Positions 8,962 through 17,394 of a stretch of 64,000 nt of DNA are shown piece after piece. Source of the stretch: Alteromonas sp. CI.11.F.A3 (lineage in GTDB: Bacteria > Pseudomonadota > Gammaproteobacteria > Enterobacterales > Alteromonadaceae); contig NZ_CP136708.1 in assembly GCF_032925565.1 (NCBI RefSeq), positions 4,598,913 to 4,662,912 on the forward strand. Reading direction: 5' to 3'. The notes beneath the pieces were generated by a model. That model saw nothing but the letters and a program-made list of their open reading frames with translations, made no database searches and was not told where the DNA came from. Numbering within the stretch: position 1 is the first letter of the stretch; every line of letters begins with the position of its first letter. A program made the translations under genes and the position numbers.

Positions 8962-10481
8962 TAACTACGATCATCCTCGGAAACGGTAAACTGGGCGCGG
9001 CGTTCGCCAGAAAGCATTAATATTAAGCCAAAGCCCGATAACAATACCAGCAATAAACCCGGTACAGCAGCGCGACCAAAATAGCCCGCTTCGTATACTC
9101 GCCACATGTAGGTCGCTAGAGTTTCAAAGCCCGTGGGCCCTAGCATTAAGGTGGCCGGCAGTTCTCGCATGGCTTCTAAAAACACCAACGCGGCACCGGC
9201 TACCATGCCTCTTAAGGTAAGTGGCAAGGTAATGCGCATGAAGGCTTCACGTGGGCTTGCACCTAATACTCGTGCGGCTTTCACTAATCCAGTATCTAAA
9301 TTTTCTGCGGTACTACGTACACTGCCCACGGCAAGAGGTATAAAACGCAGTACATACGCCATCACTAACAACCCTAAGGTTTGGTACAAATACGGTAATT
9401 GAAGCCCAACGTAAACCAAAGCGGTACCCATTACGATACCCGGTACGCCAAAACCAAAATAGGTAATGCGCTCCATTAAACGCCCCGCTTTGCCTGCAAT
9501 TGCCGCGTGGGCAACAGGTATGGCTAACATCACCGCCACGATAGCCGCAAGGAATGATGCGTAGGCTGAATTCCACGCGTAGCTAAATTCAAACCCACCA
9601 GTACCTTCGCGAATTAGCCACAAAGTAAATACCGCAAGAGGCAATACAATAGCCAGCAATAATATAGGCATTGCTGCTAATAACATAAGGTTACACTGCC
9701 AACGGGCAGGCCATAGGCTTAAATGTCGCCCAGGGCGTTCTTTAGCGCCGCTAATACGGCTTTCTATAAATAAGATTAATCCAACAATTACCATTAGCTG
9801 CAAGCTGAGCATGGCAGCTTGGCTTAAACCAAAGGCATTGTATTCAACAAAAATAACGCGGGTGAACGTGTCTAATCCCATAATGGCAGGGGTACCAAAA
9901 TCAGACAGCGCATAAAGTGCAGCTAATAAAGCGCCGGCAGCAATACTGGTCGCTACGCGGGGCAATACCACGCGCCACAAACTGGTATATAAAGATACGC
10001 CAAGCGTGCGAGCAGCGTTAATTAGGCTAGCATCAAGGCTTAGCAACGATGCCCGTGTGGTCATCATTACAAAAGGATAGGTGTATAAGGACATGACGAG
10101 TGCCGACCCCCACAGCCCCTCAATACTGGGTGTGGAAATTCCCAATACATTTTCTATTTCGCCGCCCCGACCAAATGAAAAGTACATGGCAAAGGCGCCA
10201 ATATAACTGGGCAGGGCTAAAGGTGCAGCTAATAAAATTAACCAAAACCGCTTGAAGGGCATTTGAACATAGGCAGTAAACAGCGCTAACGGCACGCCTA
10301 TTAGCACCGAGCCAATAATGGTTAACACCATAAGGGATACGGTGTTCCCGAGTACGCGCAAGTTGTGGGTGTCGAAAATTTCTGCGCTATCTGATGCTAA
10401 CGAAAATAAAACGCCTACCGGCAACAGTGCCATTAACGCGATAATTAAAGCCAGCGGATACGACTTTGGCCAGTTGCTCAC
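8961..10481 (-). CDS. fbpB: ferric-iron-type ABC transporter permease, fused two-half type
   Basis: A 506-residue inner-membrane permease with about twelve hydrophobic helices in two homologous halves, the length expected of FbpB-type permeases. Each half carries the EAA loop that docks the ATPase: AARTLGVSLYTSLWRVVLPR in the first and AARVLGASPREAFMRITLP in the second. It overlaps the substrate-binding-protein gene upstream by 4 bases and the ATPase gene downstream by 1, so the three are translationally coupled. Confidence 0.88.
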   Translation of the reverse strand: MSNWPKSYPLALIIALMALLPVGVLFSLASDSAEIFDTHNLRVLGNTVSLMVLTIIGSVLIGVPLALFTAYVQMPFKRFWLILLAAPLALPSYIGAFAMYFSFGRGGEIENVLGISTPSIEGLWGSALVMSLYTYPFVMMTTRASLLSLDASLINAARTLGVSLYTSLWRVVLPRVATSIAAGALLAALYALSDFGTPAIMGLDTFTRVIFVEYNAFGLSQAAMLSLQLMVIVGLILFIESRISGAKERPGRHLSLWPARWQCNLMLLAAMPILLLAIVLPLAVFTLWLIREGTGGFEFSYAWNSAYASFLAAIVAVMLAIPVAHAAIAGKAGRLMERITYFGFGVPGIVMGTALVYVGLQLPYLYQTLGLLVMAYVLRFIPLAVGSVRSTAENLDTGLVKAARVLGASPREAFMRITLPLTLRGMVAGAALVFLEAMRELPATLMLGPTGFETLATYMWRVYEAGYFGRAAVPGLLLVLLSGFGLILMLSGERRAQFTVSEDDRS

Positions 10482-11512
10482 AGCACCCCGACTTTTCGCA
10501 TGAGATTAAGCGTAGGGCGTAAATCTGCTAGTTTTCTCAGGTCCATATCAGGTGGTGATATCTCAGATAATGCAGGTAAACCTTGCGGCGGTGTTACGCC
10601 TTGCACAAGCGGAATTTCATACGCTTCACTGGCTAAGTAACCTTGCACTTCACGGCTAAGTAAATAGCGAATGAAGTTCACCGGTAAATCGCCTTCGCTT
10701 AGTGCCACAATGCCAGAGGCATTCACTAAACAGCCTGCGTCATTTTGCGTATAGGCAAGAGCAACATTCGCGTTTGGCTTACCGGCTTTTAAGCGCAGTG
10801 TGTAGTAATGGTTTGCAAAGCCCATATCCACTTCGCCGCGTTCAACGCCCATGACTACACCCAGTTCGCCTGCGTACTTTTTCGCTTTGCTATTAACGCC
10901 TTTAAGCCAATCGGCGGTGGCTTTTTCGCCTTCTAAAATGCGCATAGCAGTAACGAATGACTGGAATGATGCATAGGCCGGAGCCCAACCCAACGCTAAG
11001 TCGCTATCGGCTAAGGCCATTACGCTATCTGGAATTTGATCAGGTGTTACACGTTCTGTGTTATACGGCAATGTACGAATACGGCCAGTAACGGGTGTCC
11101 AGCTAGGATACTGGAAACCGTCTTTCAATTGAGTGGTTAAGTCGGTAGGTAACGGCTTAGCTAAACCTGAATCGGTTACCATGCCGATACTACCGGTATC
11201 TACTGCCCAAAATAAATCCGCGCGTTTCACCCCAGCTTTTGCTTCCGCAGCTAGGGTGTTAGCTAACGCGGCTGAAGCGCCGCGCCTAATTTTTAAATTA
11301 AGCTTTGGATTTCGTTTTTTAATGGCATCGAGCACATTTTCATACAAACCACCTTCACCACGCCCCAAATAAAGGGTGAGATCACCTTCCAACTTAGGCA
11401 GTGACTCTACCGACACACTTGCGATAGTGTTGGCAAAGCTCAAACTGCTGATAGGTAAACTACCTAACGCACCTGCGGCGGCTAAACCTTGTAAAAATGT
11501 TCTACGTTGCAT
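10478..11512 (-). CDS. fbpA: ferric-iron-type periplasmic substrate-binding protein
   Basis: A 344-residue extracellular solute-binding protein of the iron/spermidine type. The N-terminus MQRRTFLQGLAAAGALG has a twin-arginine (RR-F-L) signal, so it is probably exported folded by Tat. The mature part has the family pattern TLYLGRGEG, the FWAVDTGSIG hinge stretch and YTQNDAGCLVNASG. A pair of neighbouring tyrosines (ANHYYTL) matches the paired tyrosines that bind iron in FbpA proteins. It sits between an exported protein of unknown function and the permease in a Fur-box operon. Confidence 0.85.
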   Translation of the reverse strand: MQRRTFLQGLAAAGALGSLPISSLSFANTIASVSVESLPKLEGDLTLYLGRGEGGLYENVLDAIKKRNPKLNLKIRRGASAALANTLAAEAKAGVKRADLFWAVDTGSIGMVTDSGLAKPLPTDLTTQLKDGFQYPSWTPVTGRIRTLPYNTERVTPDQIPDSVMALADSDLALGWAPAYASFQSFVTAMRILEGEKATADWLKGVNSKAKKYAGELGVVMGVERGEVDMGFANHYYTLRLKAGKPNANVALAYTQNDAGCLVNASGIVALSEGDLPVNFIRYLLSREVQGYLASEAYEIPLVQGVTPPQGLPALSEISPPDMDLRKLADLRPTLNLMRKVGVL

Positions 11513-11528
11513 TTGAAAAAACTATTCC

Positions 11529-12341
11529 TTAGAAAACGTCTTTACGACTTTTTTCTGCTTCTACTAACAAGGAACGTGCGCGATCTAATTTCGTTTGCAT
11601 AGTTTCCACTACGCCACGCACCGCTTCTACGCCTTTTCCGCCAGTAATTGCTTGTGGAAGGGTTACGTTGAAGTCTTTCTCTAAGTCTTCAACTAGGTCA
11701 GCGTCTAATTCAATTAACGCCCCTTCTACCCCTTCAAAACGCTGTAAGTAAGTATCGTGAACCAATGTGGTGGCAACTTCAGTTAGTTGCTCTGCCGACT
11801 TAGCCACTACGCGATCTAAACGCTTTTTAATATCGTCTATAACTTCAGGCGCTGTGGTTGGTTCAACTTCAGTGGTTTGTACTTTGGCAACCAAACCCTG
11901 CTTTTGATATTGTGACGCAAGTTTAACTGCGCCTAACGCTTGCCACAAGGCTTGATTAAGTTTGGTTTGCTCTGCGCGAACATCTTCTACTGATTTACCG
12001 TTTTCGATACCCATTTTGATGCCATAGATACCTTGCCAGATAGATGCGTAAACAGGCACGTACTGGGTTTCGATAGCAGAATGAAAATCGACTTCTTCCC
12101 AATATTCAATGAGTGCGTCTGTGTCTACGTTCTTGCTGTCTTTTTCGTAAGCATCCACAACACTGCCGAATTTTTCTTCTAACCAGTGTACTTCTTCTGT
12201 GTACTCACCAATATGAGCCTGAAGGTTGTTTACATGTTCGCTGATCACACCATTTGCAAAGGCGCTGCTTGTGCCAAATGAAAAGGTCACTGCCAATACT
12301 AATACCGAGGCACTTAGCTTCTTAAGTGTTGTTGTCATCAT
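11529..12341 (-). CDS. exported acidic helical protein, first gene of iron operon
   Basis: About 270 residues, with a Sec signal peptide that appears to end at SSAFA. The mature protein is strongly acidic and predicted helical by eye (IEYWEEVDFHSA, YVPVYASIWQGIYG, repeated E/D/K heptad-like stretches near the end). I do not recognise a named family with confidence. It is distantly reminiscent of periplasmic iron-handling helical domains such as those near Ftr1/EfeO. The frame reaches an ATG at 12386, but that codon lies inside the Fur box; the ATG at 12341, preceded by AGGAA, is the likely start. It ends 17 bases before fbpA. The position suggests a periplasmic partner in iron uptake, which is inferred. 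Confidence 0.75.
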   Translation of the reverse strand: MMTTTLKKLSASVLVLAVTFSFGTSSAFANGVISEHVNNLQAHIGEYTEEVHWLEEKFGSVVDAYEKDSKNVDTDALIEYWEEVDFHSAIETQYVPVYASIWQGIYGIKMGIENGKSVEDVRAEQTKLNQALWQALGAVKLASQYQKQGLVAKVQTTEVEPTTAPEVIDDIKKRLDRVVAKSAEQLTEVATTLVHDTYLQRFEGVEGALIELDADLVEDLEKDFNVTLPQAITGGKGVEAVRGVVETMQTKLDRARSLLVEAEKSRKDVF

Positions 12342-12368
12342 TTTTCCTAGTACTTTTCTAATTATGCA

Positions 12369-12387
12369 AATGATACTTATTATCATT
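12369..12387 (-). promoter_or_regulatory. Fur box
   Basis: A 19-base palindrome with arms AATGATA and TATCATT around a 5-base centre. It closely matches the Fur consensus GATAATGAT-A-ATCATTATC. It lies 28 bases upstream of the proposed start of the first gene of the fbp operon, the right place for iron-dependent repression. Confidence 0.85.
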
Positions 12388-12681
12388 AATTAAGTAAAGG
12401 TAACTCAACGTATGATTATGTCATACTTTCGCATTACCAAATTGGCTTTAAAGTCAGTAACTACGGTGTTTGCGGTGGAAATTGTATTAAGCAATTCATC
12501 GTATAACCGCCATTTGCTGGCTGTTTACAGCATAGTTATATTACATTTTAACGACTCAATGCGATCAACTTTATTGATGCCAAGCAATCGTAAAAATCTA
12601 TTGATACTTTTTATAATGATCACTAATTTAAGCTATTAGGCTAGGTTCAATTGAGATGGGCGGGTAAATATTAATAAGATC

Positions 12682-12723
12682 AAAAAAGGCCTGAGCATCA
12701 CTTCACATTATGCTCAAGCCTTT
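12682..12723 (-). terminator. rho-independent terminator of the peroxiredoxin gene
   Basis: A 14-base stem with one mismatch (AAAGGCCTGAGCAT at 12685-12698 against ATGCTCAAGCCTTT at 12710-12723). A run of six T follows on the minus strand, downstream of the peroxiredoxin stop codon. Confidence 0.8.
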
Positions 12724-12756
12724 CAATAGGTTTAGTGCTAAGTGCTACACTTACTG

Positions 12757-13230
12757 TTACAAGCTTTTTAACATGCTTTCAGCGTCACTGACTTCAAAGC
12801 GGCCTGGATCTTCTACACTGATTTTTTTCACAACGCAGTCTTCAACTAACATGGCGTAACGCATAGAACGCAGACCACCAAAGTCACTGGTATTCATGTC
12901 TAAGCCAATTTGCTTAGTGAAGTGACCGTTGCCATCTGCCAGCATCATAATCTCTTCAGCGTTGTTCATCTTACCCCAAGCATCCATTACAAATGCATCG
13001 TTTACCGATAAGCAAATAACCGTATCTACGCCTTTTGCTTTGATTTTGTCTGCCAATGCGACATAGCCTGGTAAATGTGCTTGAGAGCAGGTTGGCGTAA
13101 ATGCGCCAGGCACTGCAAACACTACTACACGCTTGTCGTTAAAAAGCTCGGCAGTGCCGGGGTTTGTCATCTCACCATTTACTAAAAGGCTGAAATCCAC
13201 CTCTGGCAAGGTGCTACCTACTTCTATCAT
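12757..13230 (-). CDS. peroxiredoxin, Prx5/redoxin type
   Basis: A 157-residue thioredoxin-fold peroxidase. The peroxidatic motif PGAFTPTCSQ contains Thr45 and Cys48, the catalytic pair of the AhpC/TSA superfamily. Length and the VPGAFTPTCS-HLPGY pattern are those of the Prx5 (AHP1/PMP20) branch, which reduces hydrogen and alkyl peroxides with thiol donors. No glutaredoxin domain is fused. It follows rsmJ at the end of the gmk-to-prx block and has its own terminator. It may form a transcript separate from the iron operon downstream. Confidence 0.9.
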   Translation of the reverse strand: MIEVGSTLPEVDFSLLVNGEMTNPGTAELFNDKRVVVFAVPGAFTPTCSQAHLPGYVALADKIKAKGVDTVICLSVNDAFVMDAWGKMNNAEEIMMLADGNGHFTKQIGLDMNTSDFGGLRSMRYAMLVEDCVVKKISVEDPGRFEVSDAESMLKSL

Positions 13231-13239
13231 GCTGCTCTC

Positions 13240-14040
13240 CTAGGATTTTTGACGTAAATACACATCGAATCTATGTTTTTTACTTTCTATTGCCATTGAT
13301 GGATTGTTTCCGGCTAACACTTCTGCGCTGTTAGGCCGTTTCACCACTACTCTAGACGACGCTAATGCCAACGCGGGCGCGAGTAATGCGTCGGCGTCGG
13401 GGTCGTGTCCAAGCAATTGTTGAAACAATCGCATTTCCTTCTTCACCAAGGCTGATTTCTTTTTGTGCGGAAACATAGGATCTAAGTAAATCGCATCTAC
13501 GTTCTCACCATTCCAGTATTGCATTACATCGGCACTATTTCCATGTTGTAGTGCGAATCGCTCTGCAAGCTCGGGGTAGGCAGCTTTTAAACGTCGAATA
13601 CCATCATCAAGTAACGCCGCTACAATGGGCGAACGCTCTATCATAGTGACTTTGCAGCCTACGCTAACCAATACAAATGCGTCTCTTCCTAATCCGGGCG
13701 TAGCATCTACTACGTGCCATGGCGCCGCACCGTTATGCACATTACCTTTAAGCCCGATGGCTTTTACAATAGGCTCTTTTCTACCGCCGCCATGGGCTTT
13801 GCGATATAAGCTGGCAGGCGAAGCAAAGTCTACTATAACGGGCAGCGTTTTCTTTTCGTTTGCATCAGCCAGCCCAAGTACGTTATGACAAACCTGAAGG
13901 TAGAAACCTTCAACAGGCTTTTCGTCAATGGGAAAACCCCAGTTCTCACTAATAGTCAGGGCAAGGGCTTTATCACTTTCAAAGCTCACGTCGGTTTCGG
14001 TGCTAGCAACCACAAGAGGCAGAGTACTAAGCATGACCAT
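13240..14040 (-). CDS. rsmJ: 16S rRNA (guanine-1516-N2)-methyltransferase
   Basis: A class I SAM-dependent methyltransferase of the RsmJ (YhiQ) family. Seen in the sequence are HVVDATPGLGRDAFVL (SAM-binding motif I), VTMIERSPIVAALL (motif II), AIYLDPMFPHKKKSAL (the DPMFP catalytic motif IV) and VVVKRP near the end. RsmJ methylates G1516 of 16S rRNA. The frame extends back to 14118 inside recG. The ATG at 14040 has AAGGA five bases upstream and matches the family N-terminus, overlapping recG by 14 bases, so I use that start. Confidence 0.9.
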   Translation of the reverse strand: MVMLSTLPLVVASTETDVSFESDKALALTISENWGFPIDEKPVEGFYLQVCHNVLGLADANEKKTLPVIVDFASPASLYRKAHGGGRKEPIVKAIGLKGNVHNGAAPWHVVDATPGLGRDAFVLVSVGCKVTMIERSPIVAALLDDGIRRLKAAYPELAERFALQHGNSADVMQYWNGENVDAIYLDPMFPHKKKSALVKKEMRLFQQLLGHDPDADALLAPALALASSRVVVKRPNSAEVLAGNNPSMAIESKKHRFDVYLRQKS

Positions 14041-16099
14041 ATTGTTCCTTGTGCCCAATCCAGCGATTGATAATAGCTTGCGCATGGGAAGGATATTGCT
14101 CCCATAAGGTATAGGCAATTTCTTGTACTTTGGGAATAAGCGCGGCGTCTCGCACTAAATCAGCAATTTTAAGTTCTGCCATGCCGGTCTGACGCGTGCC
14201 CATAAATTCTCCCGGCCCACGGATTTCTAAATCTCGCTGGGCAATATAAAACCCATCGTTAGATTCACGCAGTACAGTTAATCGCTGAGTTGCCGTTTTA
14301 GACAAAGGGCTTTGGTACATAAGTACACATTGGCTTTCTACGGCTCCGCGCCCTACCCGTCCGCGAAGCTGATGTAATTGAGCTAATCCTAACCGTTCGG
14401 GGTTCTCAATTATCATGATACTAGCGTTGGGGACATCTACCCCTACTTCAATCACCGTGGTGGCTACAAGTAAATCGAGTTCACCGGCTTTGAAATCGGC
14501 CATTACTTGTAGTTTTTCGGCAGGTTTCAAGCGTCCGTGCACCAACCCTACGTTAAGTTCAGGTAATGCGGTGCGAAGAATAACCGCAGCATCTTCAGCG
14601 GCTTGGCATTCCAACACTTCTGACTCATCAATAAGGGTACAAACCCAGTAAGCTTGCCTGCCATTTGCTTTACAGGCTGTGCGAACGCGCTCAATCACAT
14701 CGGCTCGCCTGCTGTCGGGTAAAACCACCGTGGTTACTGGGGTTCTTCCAGGCGGTAACTCATCAATAACCGATGTGTCTAAGTCTGCATAAGCGGTCAT
14801 AGCTAACGTTCTAGGAATTGGTGTCGCCGTCATAATTAACTGGTGCGGGTATCGCCCCTGTTGTTCGCCTTTATCGCGAAGCGCTAGGCGCTGATGCACA
14901 CCAAATCTGTGTTGTTCATCTACAATCACCAAGGCGAGTTGTTGGTATGTCACGCTTTCTTGGAAGATAGCATGGGTGCCTACCAGCATTTGTACGTCGC
15001 CACTTTCAAGCCGCGACAATACTTCGGTACGCGCTTTGCCTTTAAGCTTACCGGCTAACCACCCTATTTCTATGCCCAGCGGTGCGAACCACTCTCTGAA
15101 ATTATTGGCGTGCTGCTCAGCAAGTAATTCGGTAGGCGCCATTAACGCCACTTGATGCCCTGCGCCAATAGCGGATAACGCAGCTAGTGCTGCTACTAAG
15201 GTTTTCCCTGAGCCCACGTCGCCTTGTACTAAGCGCATCATGGGGCGCGGGTGTTGCATATCTTGCTGAATATCGGCCACTACTCGCTGCTGGGCACCTG
15301 TAGGCGAGAACGGCAGCTGCGCCAACATCTTTTCAATAAGGGGCTTGTCTACCTTTATGCTAATGCCAGGCTGTGCATCTGAAAGCTTGCGAACCTTGAG
15401 TACACTTAAATGATGTGACAAAAGCTCTTCTAAAATTAACCGGTACTGAGCAGGATGAAGCCCTTCTTCCATTTCATGCACATCGGTATCGGGGGCTGGC
15501 CGATGCACTGCATGTAATGCTTCGTTTAGGCTTATCTGGTCGCTATACATACCTTCAGGCAGTAAGTCGGCCAGAGCGCCTTTGTCTAACATTTTAAGGG
15601 CTTGGTCTGTTAAGTTTCGTAAGGTAAGTTGCTTCACCCCTTCGGTGGTAGGATAAACAGGGGTTAACGACTCTGCTTCAAGCGGCGCATCTTCATCGAT
15701 AAGTTTGAATTCCGGGTGCATCATCTCAATGCCCCACTTGCCCGTGCGAACTTCACCAAAGCATCGTATTACGTTGCCTGGCGTCATCATCGTGCGCTGC
15801 ACTGCCCCAAAGTGAAAAAAACGTAAAGTAATGGTGCCCGTACCATCGCTTAACTTCACCACTAACATGCGTTTTTTACCATATTGGATGTCGGCGCTTT
15901 TTACTTCACCTTGCACGCTAACATGGGTAAACGGGCGGCACTCGGCCACACTGTAAACCCGTGTTCGATCCTCATAACGTAGAGGCAGGTGGAACAGCAC
16001 ATCTTGTAAGGTAAATAAGCCAATTTTAGCCAGCTTTTCGGCCACTTTAGCGCCTACCCCTTTTAGGGCGGTGATGGGCGTGGTGGCAAGAGTTTGCAT
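14027..16099 (-). CDS. recG: ATP-dependent DNA helicase RecG
   Basis: A full-length 690-residue RecG, which regresses stalled replication forks and branch-migrates Holliday junctions. Order: a helix-hairpin-like start (TTPITALKGVGAKVAEKL), an OB-fold wedge domain (~60-150), then two helicase lobes with Walker A GDVGSGKT, VDEQHRFG (the DExH box), the TATPIPRT motif and the C-terminal QLRGRVGRG motif VI. The C-terminal TRQTGM clamp region is intact. It overlaps rsmJ and follows trmH with about 150 bases between. Confidence 0.95.
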   Translation of the reverse strand: MQTLATTPITALKGVGAKVAEKLAKIGLFTLQDVLFHLPLRYEDRTRVYSVAECRPFTHVSVQGEVKSADIQYGKKRMLVVKLSDGTGTITLRFFHFGAVQRTMMTPGNVIRCFGEVRTGKWGIEMMHPEFKLIDEDAPLEAESLTPVYPTTEGVKQLTLRNLTDQALKMLDKGALADLLPEGMYSDQISLNEALHAVHRPAPDTDVHEMEEGLHPAQYRLILEELLSHHLSVLKVRKLSDAQPGISIKVDKPLIEKMLAQLPFSPTGAQQRVVADIQQDMQHPRPMMRLVQGDVGSGKTLVAALAALSAIGAGHQVALMAPTELLAEQHANNFREWFAPLGIEIGWLAGKLKGKARTEVLSRLESGDVQMLVGTHAIFQESVTYQQLALVIVDEQHRFGVHQRLALRDKGEQQGRYPHQLIMTATPIPRTLAMTAYADLDTSVIDELPPGRTPVTTVVLPDSRRADVIERVRTACKANGRQAYWVCTLIDESEVLECQAAEDAAVILRTALPELNVGLVHGRLKPAEKLQVMADFKAGELDLLVATTVIEVGVDVPNASIMIIENPERLGLAQLHQLRGRVGRGAVESQCVLMYQSPLSKTATQRLTVLRESNDGFYIAQRDLEIRGPGEFMGTRQTGMAELKIADLVRDAALIPKVQEIAYTLWEQYPSHAQAIINRWIGHKEQYGHA

Positions 16100-16245
16100 T
16101 TGACCGACATTCCTTAGATCAAGCGTCTGATTTCATTGGTGTTAATGAAACCAATCATTTATTAGAAACGAAGTGTAATAGATTGCGGGAAGCTTGGCGA
16201 GTACGGTTTAAGGCCAGTATGGCAGGTGCTATAAGTTTGTGCAGA

Positions 16246-16977
16246 CTAGGCGCGAGTAGACACTGTCTCTTCATCGTTAGATAAGGCGTGTAACGCCTCT
16301 GGCGTCAGCTGCATTTGCTTCCACCAACTTGCCGGTGCATCAATGCGGCCAATCTCATCTATCGCAGGATAGGGAACACCCTTCGTTTTGCTTAAGGCGC
16401 AAAGTCTGGGGTAGCCTCTTTCGAACAAGAGTTTTTGGCATTCTTCTTCGGGTAAATGTTCAACGTCGTACATACCGGCTAGTTCTCGCTGGCGCTGCGC
16501 TTCGTAGAGCACAAGTGCTGCAGCAACAGACACGTTCAATGACTGCACCATGCCCGCCATAGGAATGATGATATCTTGATCGGCCATGGCAATAGCTTCG
16601 TCGGTAGCACCGTAGCGTTCTTGACCAAAGATAATCGCGGTAGGTTTGGTGTAATCAACTTCACGAAAGCCTACTGCCGTGTCAGACAAGTGTGTAACCA
16701 ACACCTGCATACCCTGTTGCTTCAGTGCACCAATAGCGTTACCAAGACTGTCGTGATTAGTTTGGCGAACCCATTGCTGACTGCCCATGGCGGTGTCGCC
16801 ACGAAACTGGTATTTCTCTTCCCATACGGTGTGAACACGGTGAATACCAATGGCATCACAGGTACGAACTACCGCCGATACATTGTGAGGTTTATGTACA
16901 TTTTCGAGGCAAACCGTAAGGTCGGTTTGCCTTTTTGCCAACGCACTTCGAATGCGAAGGTAACGCTCGGGCGACAT
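16246..16977 (-). CDS. trmH: tRNA (guanosine-18-2'-O)-methyltransferase
   Basis: A SPOUT methyltransferase of 243 residues. The three knot motifs are present: CLENVHKPHNVSAVVRTCDAIG, IIFGQERYGATDEA and MAGMVQSLNVSVAAALVLYE. The C-terminal extension (ERGYPRLCALSKTKGVPYP) is the TrmH/SpoU-specific tail. It methylates the ribose of G18 in tRNA. It begins 3 bases after ridA, in the conserved spoT-trmH-recG order of gammaproteobacteria. Confidence 0.93.
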   Translation of the reverse strand: MSPERYLRIRSALAKRQTDLTVCLENVHKPHNVSAVVRTCDAIGIHRVHTVWEEKYQFRGDTAMGSQQWVRQTNHDSLGNAIGALKQQGMQVLVTHLSDTAVGFREVDYTKPTAIIFGQERYGATDEAIAMADQDIIIPMAGMVQSLNVSVAAALVLYEAQRQRELAGMYDVEHLPEEECQKLLFERGYPRLCALSKTKGVPYPAIDEIGRIDAPASWWKQMQLTPEALHALSNDEETVSTRA

Positions 16978-16980
16978 TGT

Positions 16981-17367
16981 TTACTCCGGCAATTCCATCA
17001 CGCCGTCGATTTCAATTTGTGCGCCTTTAGGCAATGCAGAAACTTGCACTGCAGCACGCGCTGGGTATGGCTTGTTGAAGTAACGGCTCATAATTTCATT
17101 TACCGTCGCAAAGTGACCTAAATCGATAAGAAAGATGTTCACTTTTACCAAGTCGTTGGTGGTACCACCAGCGGCATCACACACGGCTTTTATGTTTTCA
17201 AAAACCTGTACCGCTTGTTCAGCGAAGTCTTCTGACACCATTTCCATAGTTTCTGCAACCAAAGGGATTTGGCCTGAAAGATAGACCGTTGTGCCAGCCT
17301 TAACGGCTTGACTGTAAGTACCAATAGCGGCAGGTGCCTTATCGGTCTGAATAATAGACTTAGACAT
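16981..17367 (-). CDS. ridA: RidA-family enamine/imine deaminase
   Basis: A 128-residue YjgF/YER057c/UK114 protein. It hydrolyses reactive 2-aminoacrylate and related enamines made by PLP enzymes. Family marks: [12 protein letters not shown] at the N-terminus, YLSGQIPL, and the active-site arginine in [23 protein letters not shown]. It lies between spoT and trmH on the same strand, a placement seen in several gammaproteobacteria. Confidence 0.92.
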   Translation of the reverse strand: MSKSIIQTDKAPAAIGTYSQAVKAGTTVYLSGQIPLVAETMEMVSEDFAEQAVQVFENIKAVCDAAGGTTNDLVKVNIFLIDLGHFATVNEIMSRYFNKPYPARAAVQVSALPKGAQIEIDGVMELPE

Positions 17368-17394
17368 AATGGATCCTAAAAATTTTTTAAAAAG

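Noticed and set aside
12412..12639. 75-residue plus-strand ORF in the gene-free stretch between the Fur box and the peroxiredoxin gene
   Set aside because: Low-complexity, A+T-rich composition, no recognisable family and no clear ribosome site; the stretch is better explained by the iron-operon promoter and the peroxiredoxin terminator.
16576..17121. 181-residue plus-strand ORF
   Set aside because: It runs antisense through trmH and ridA, which are both clear full-length genes.
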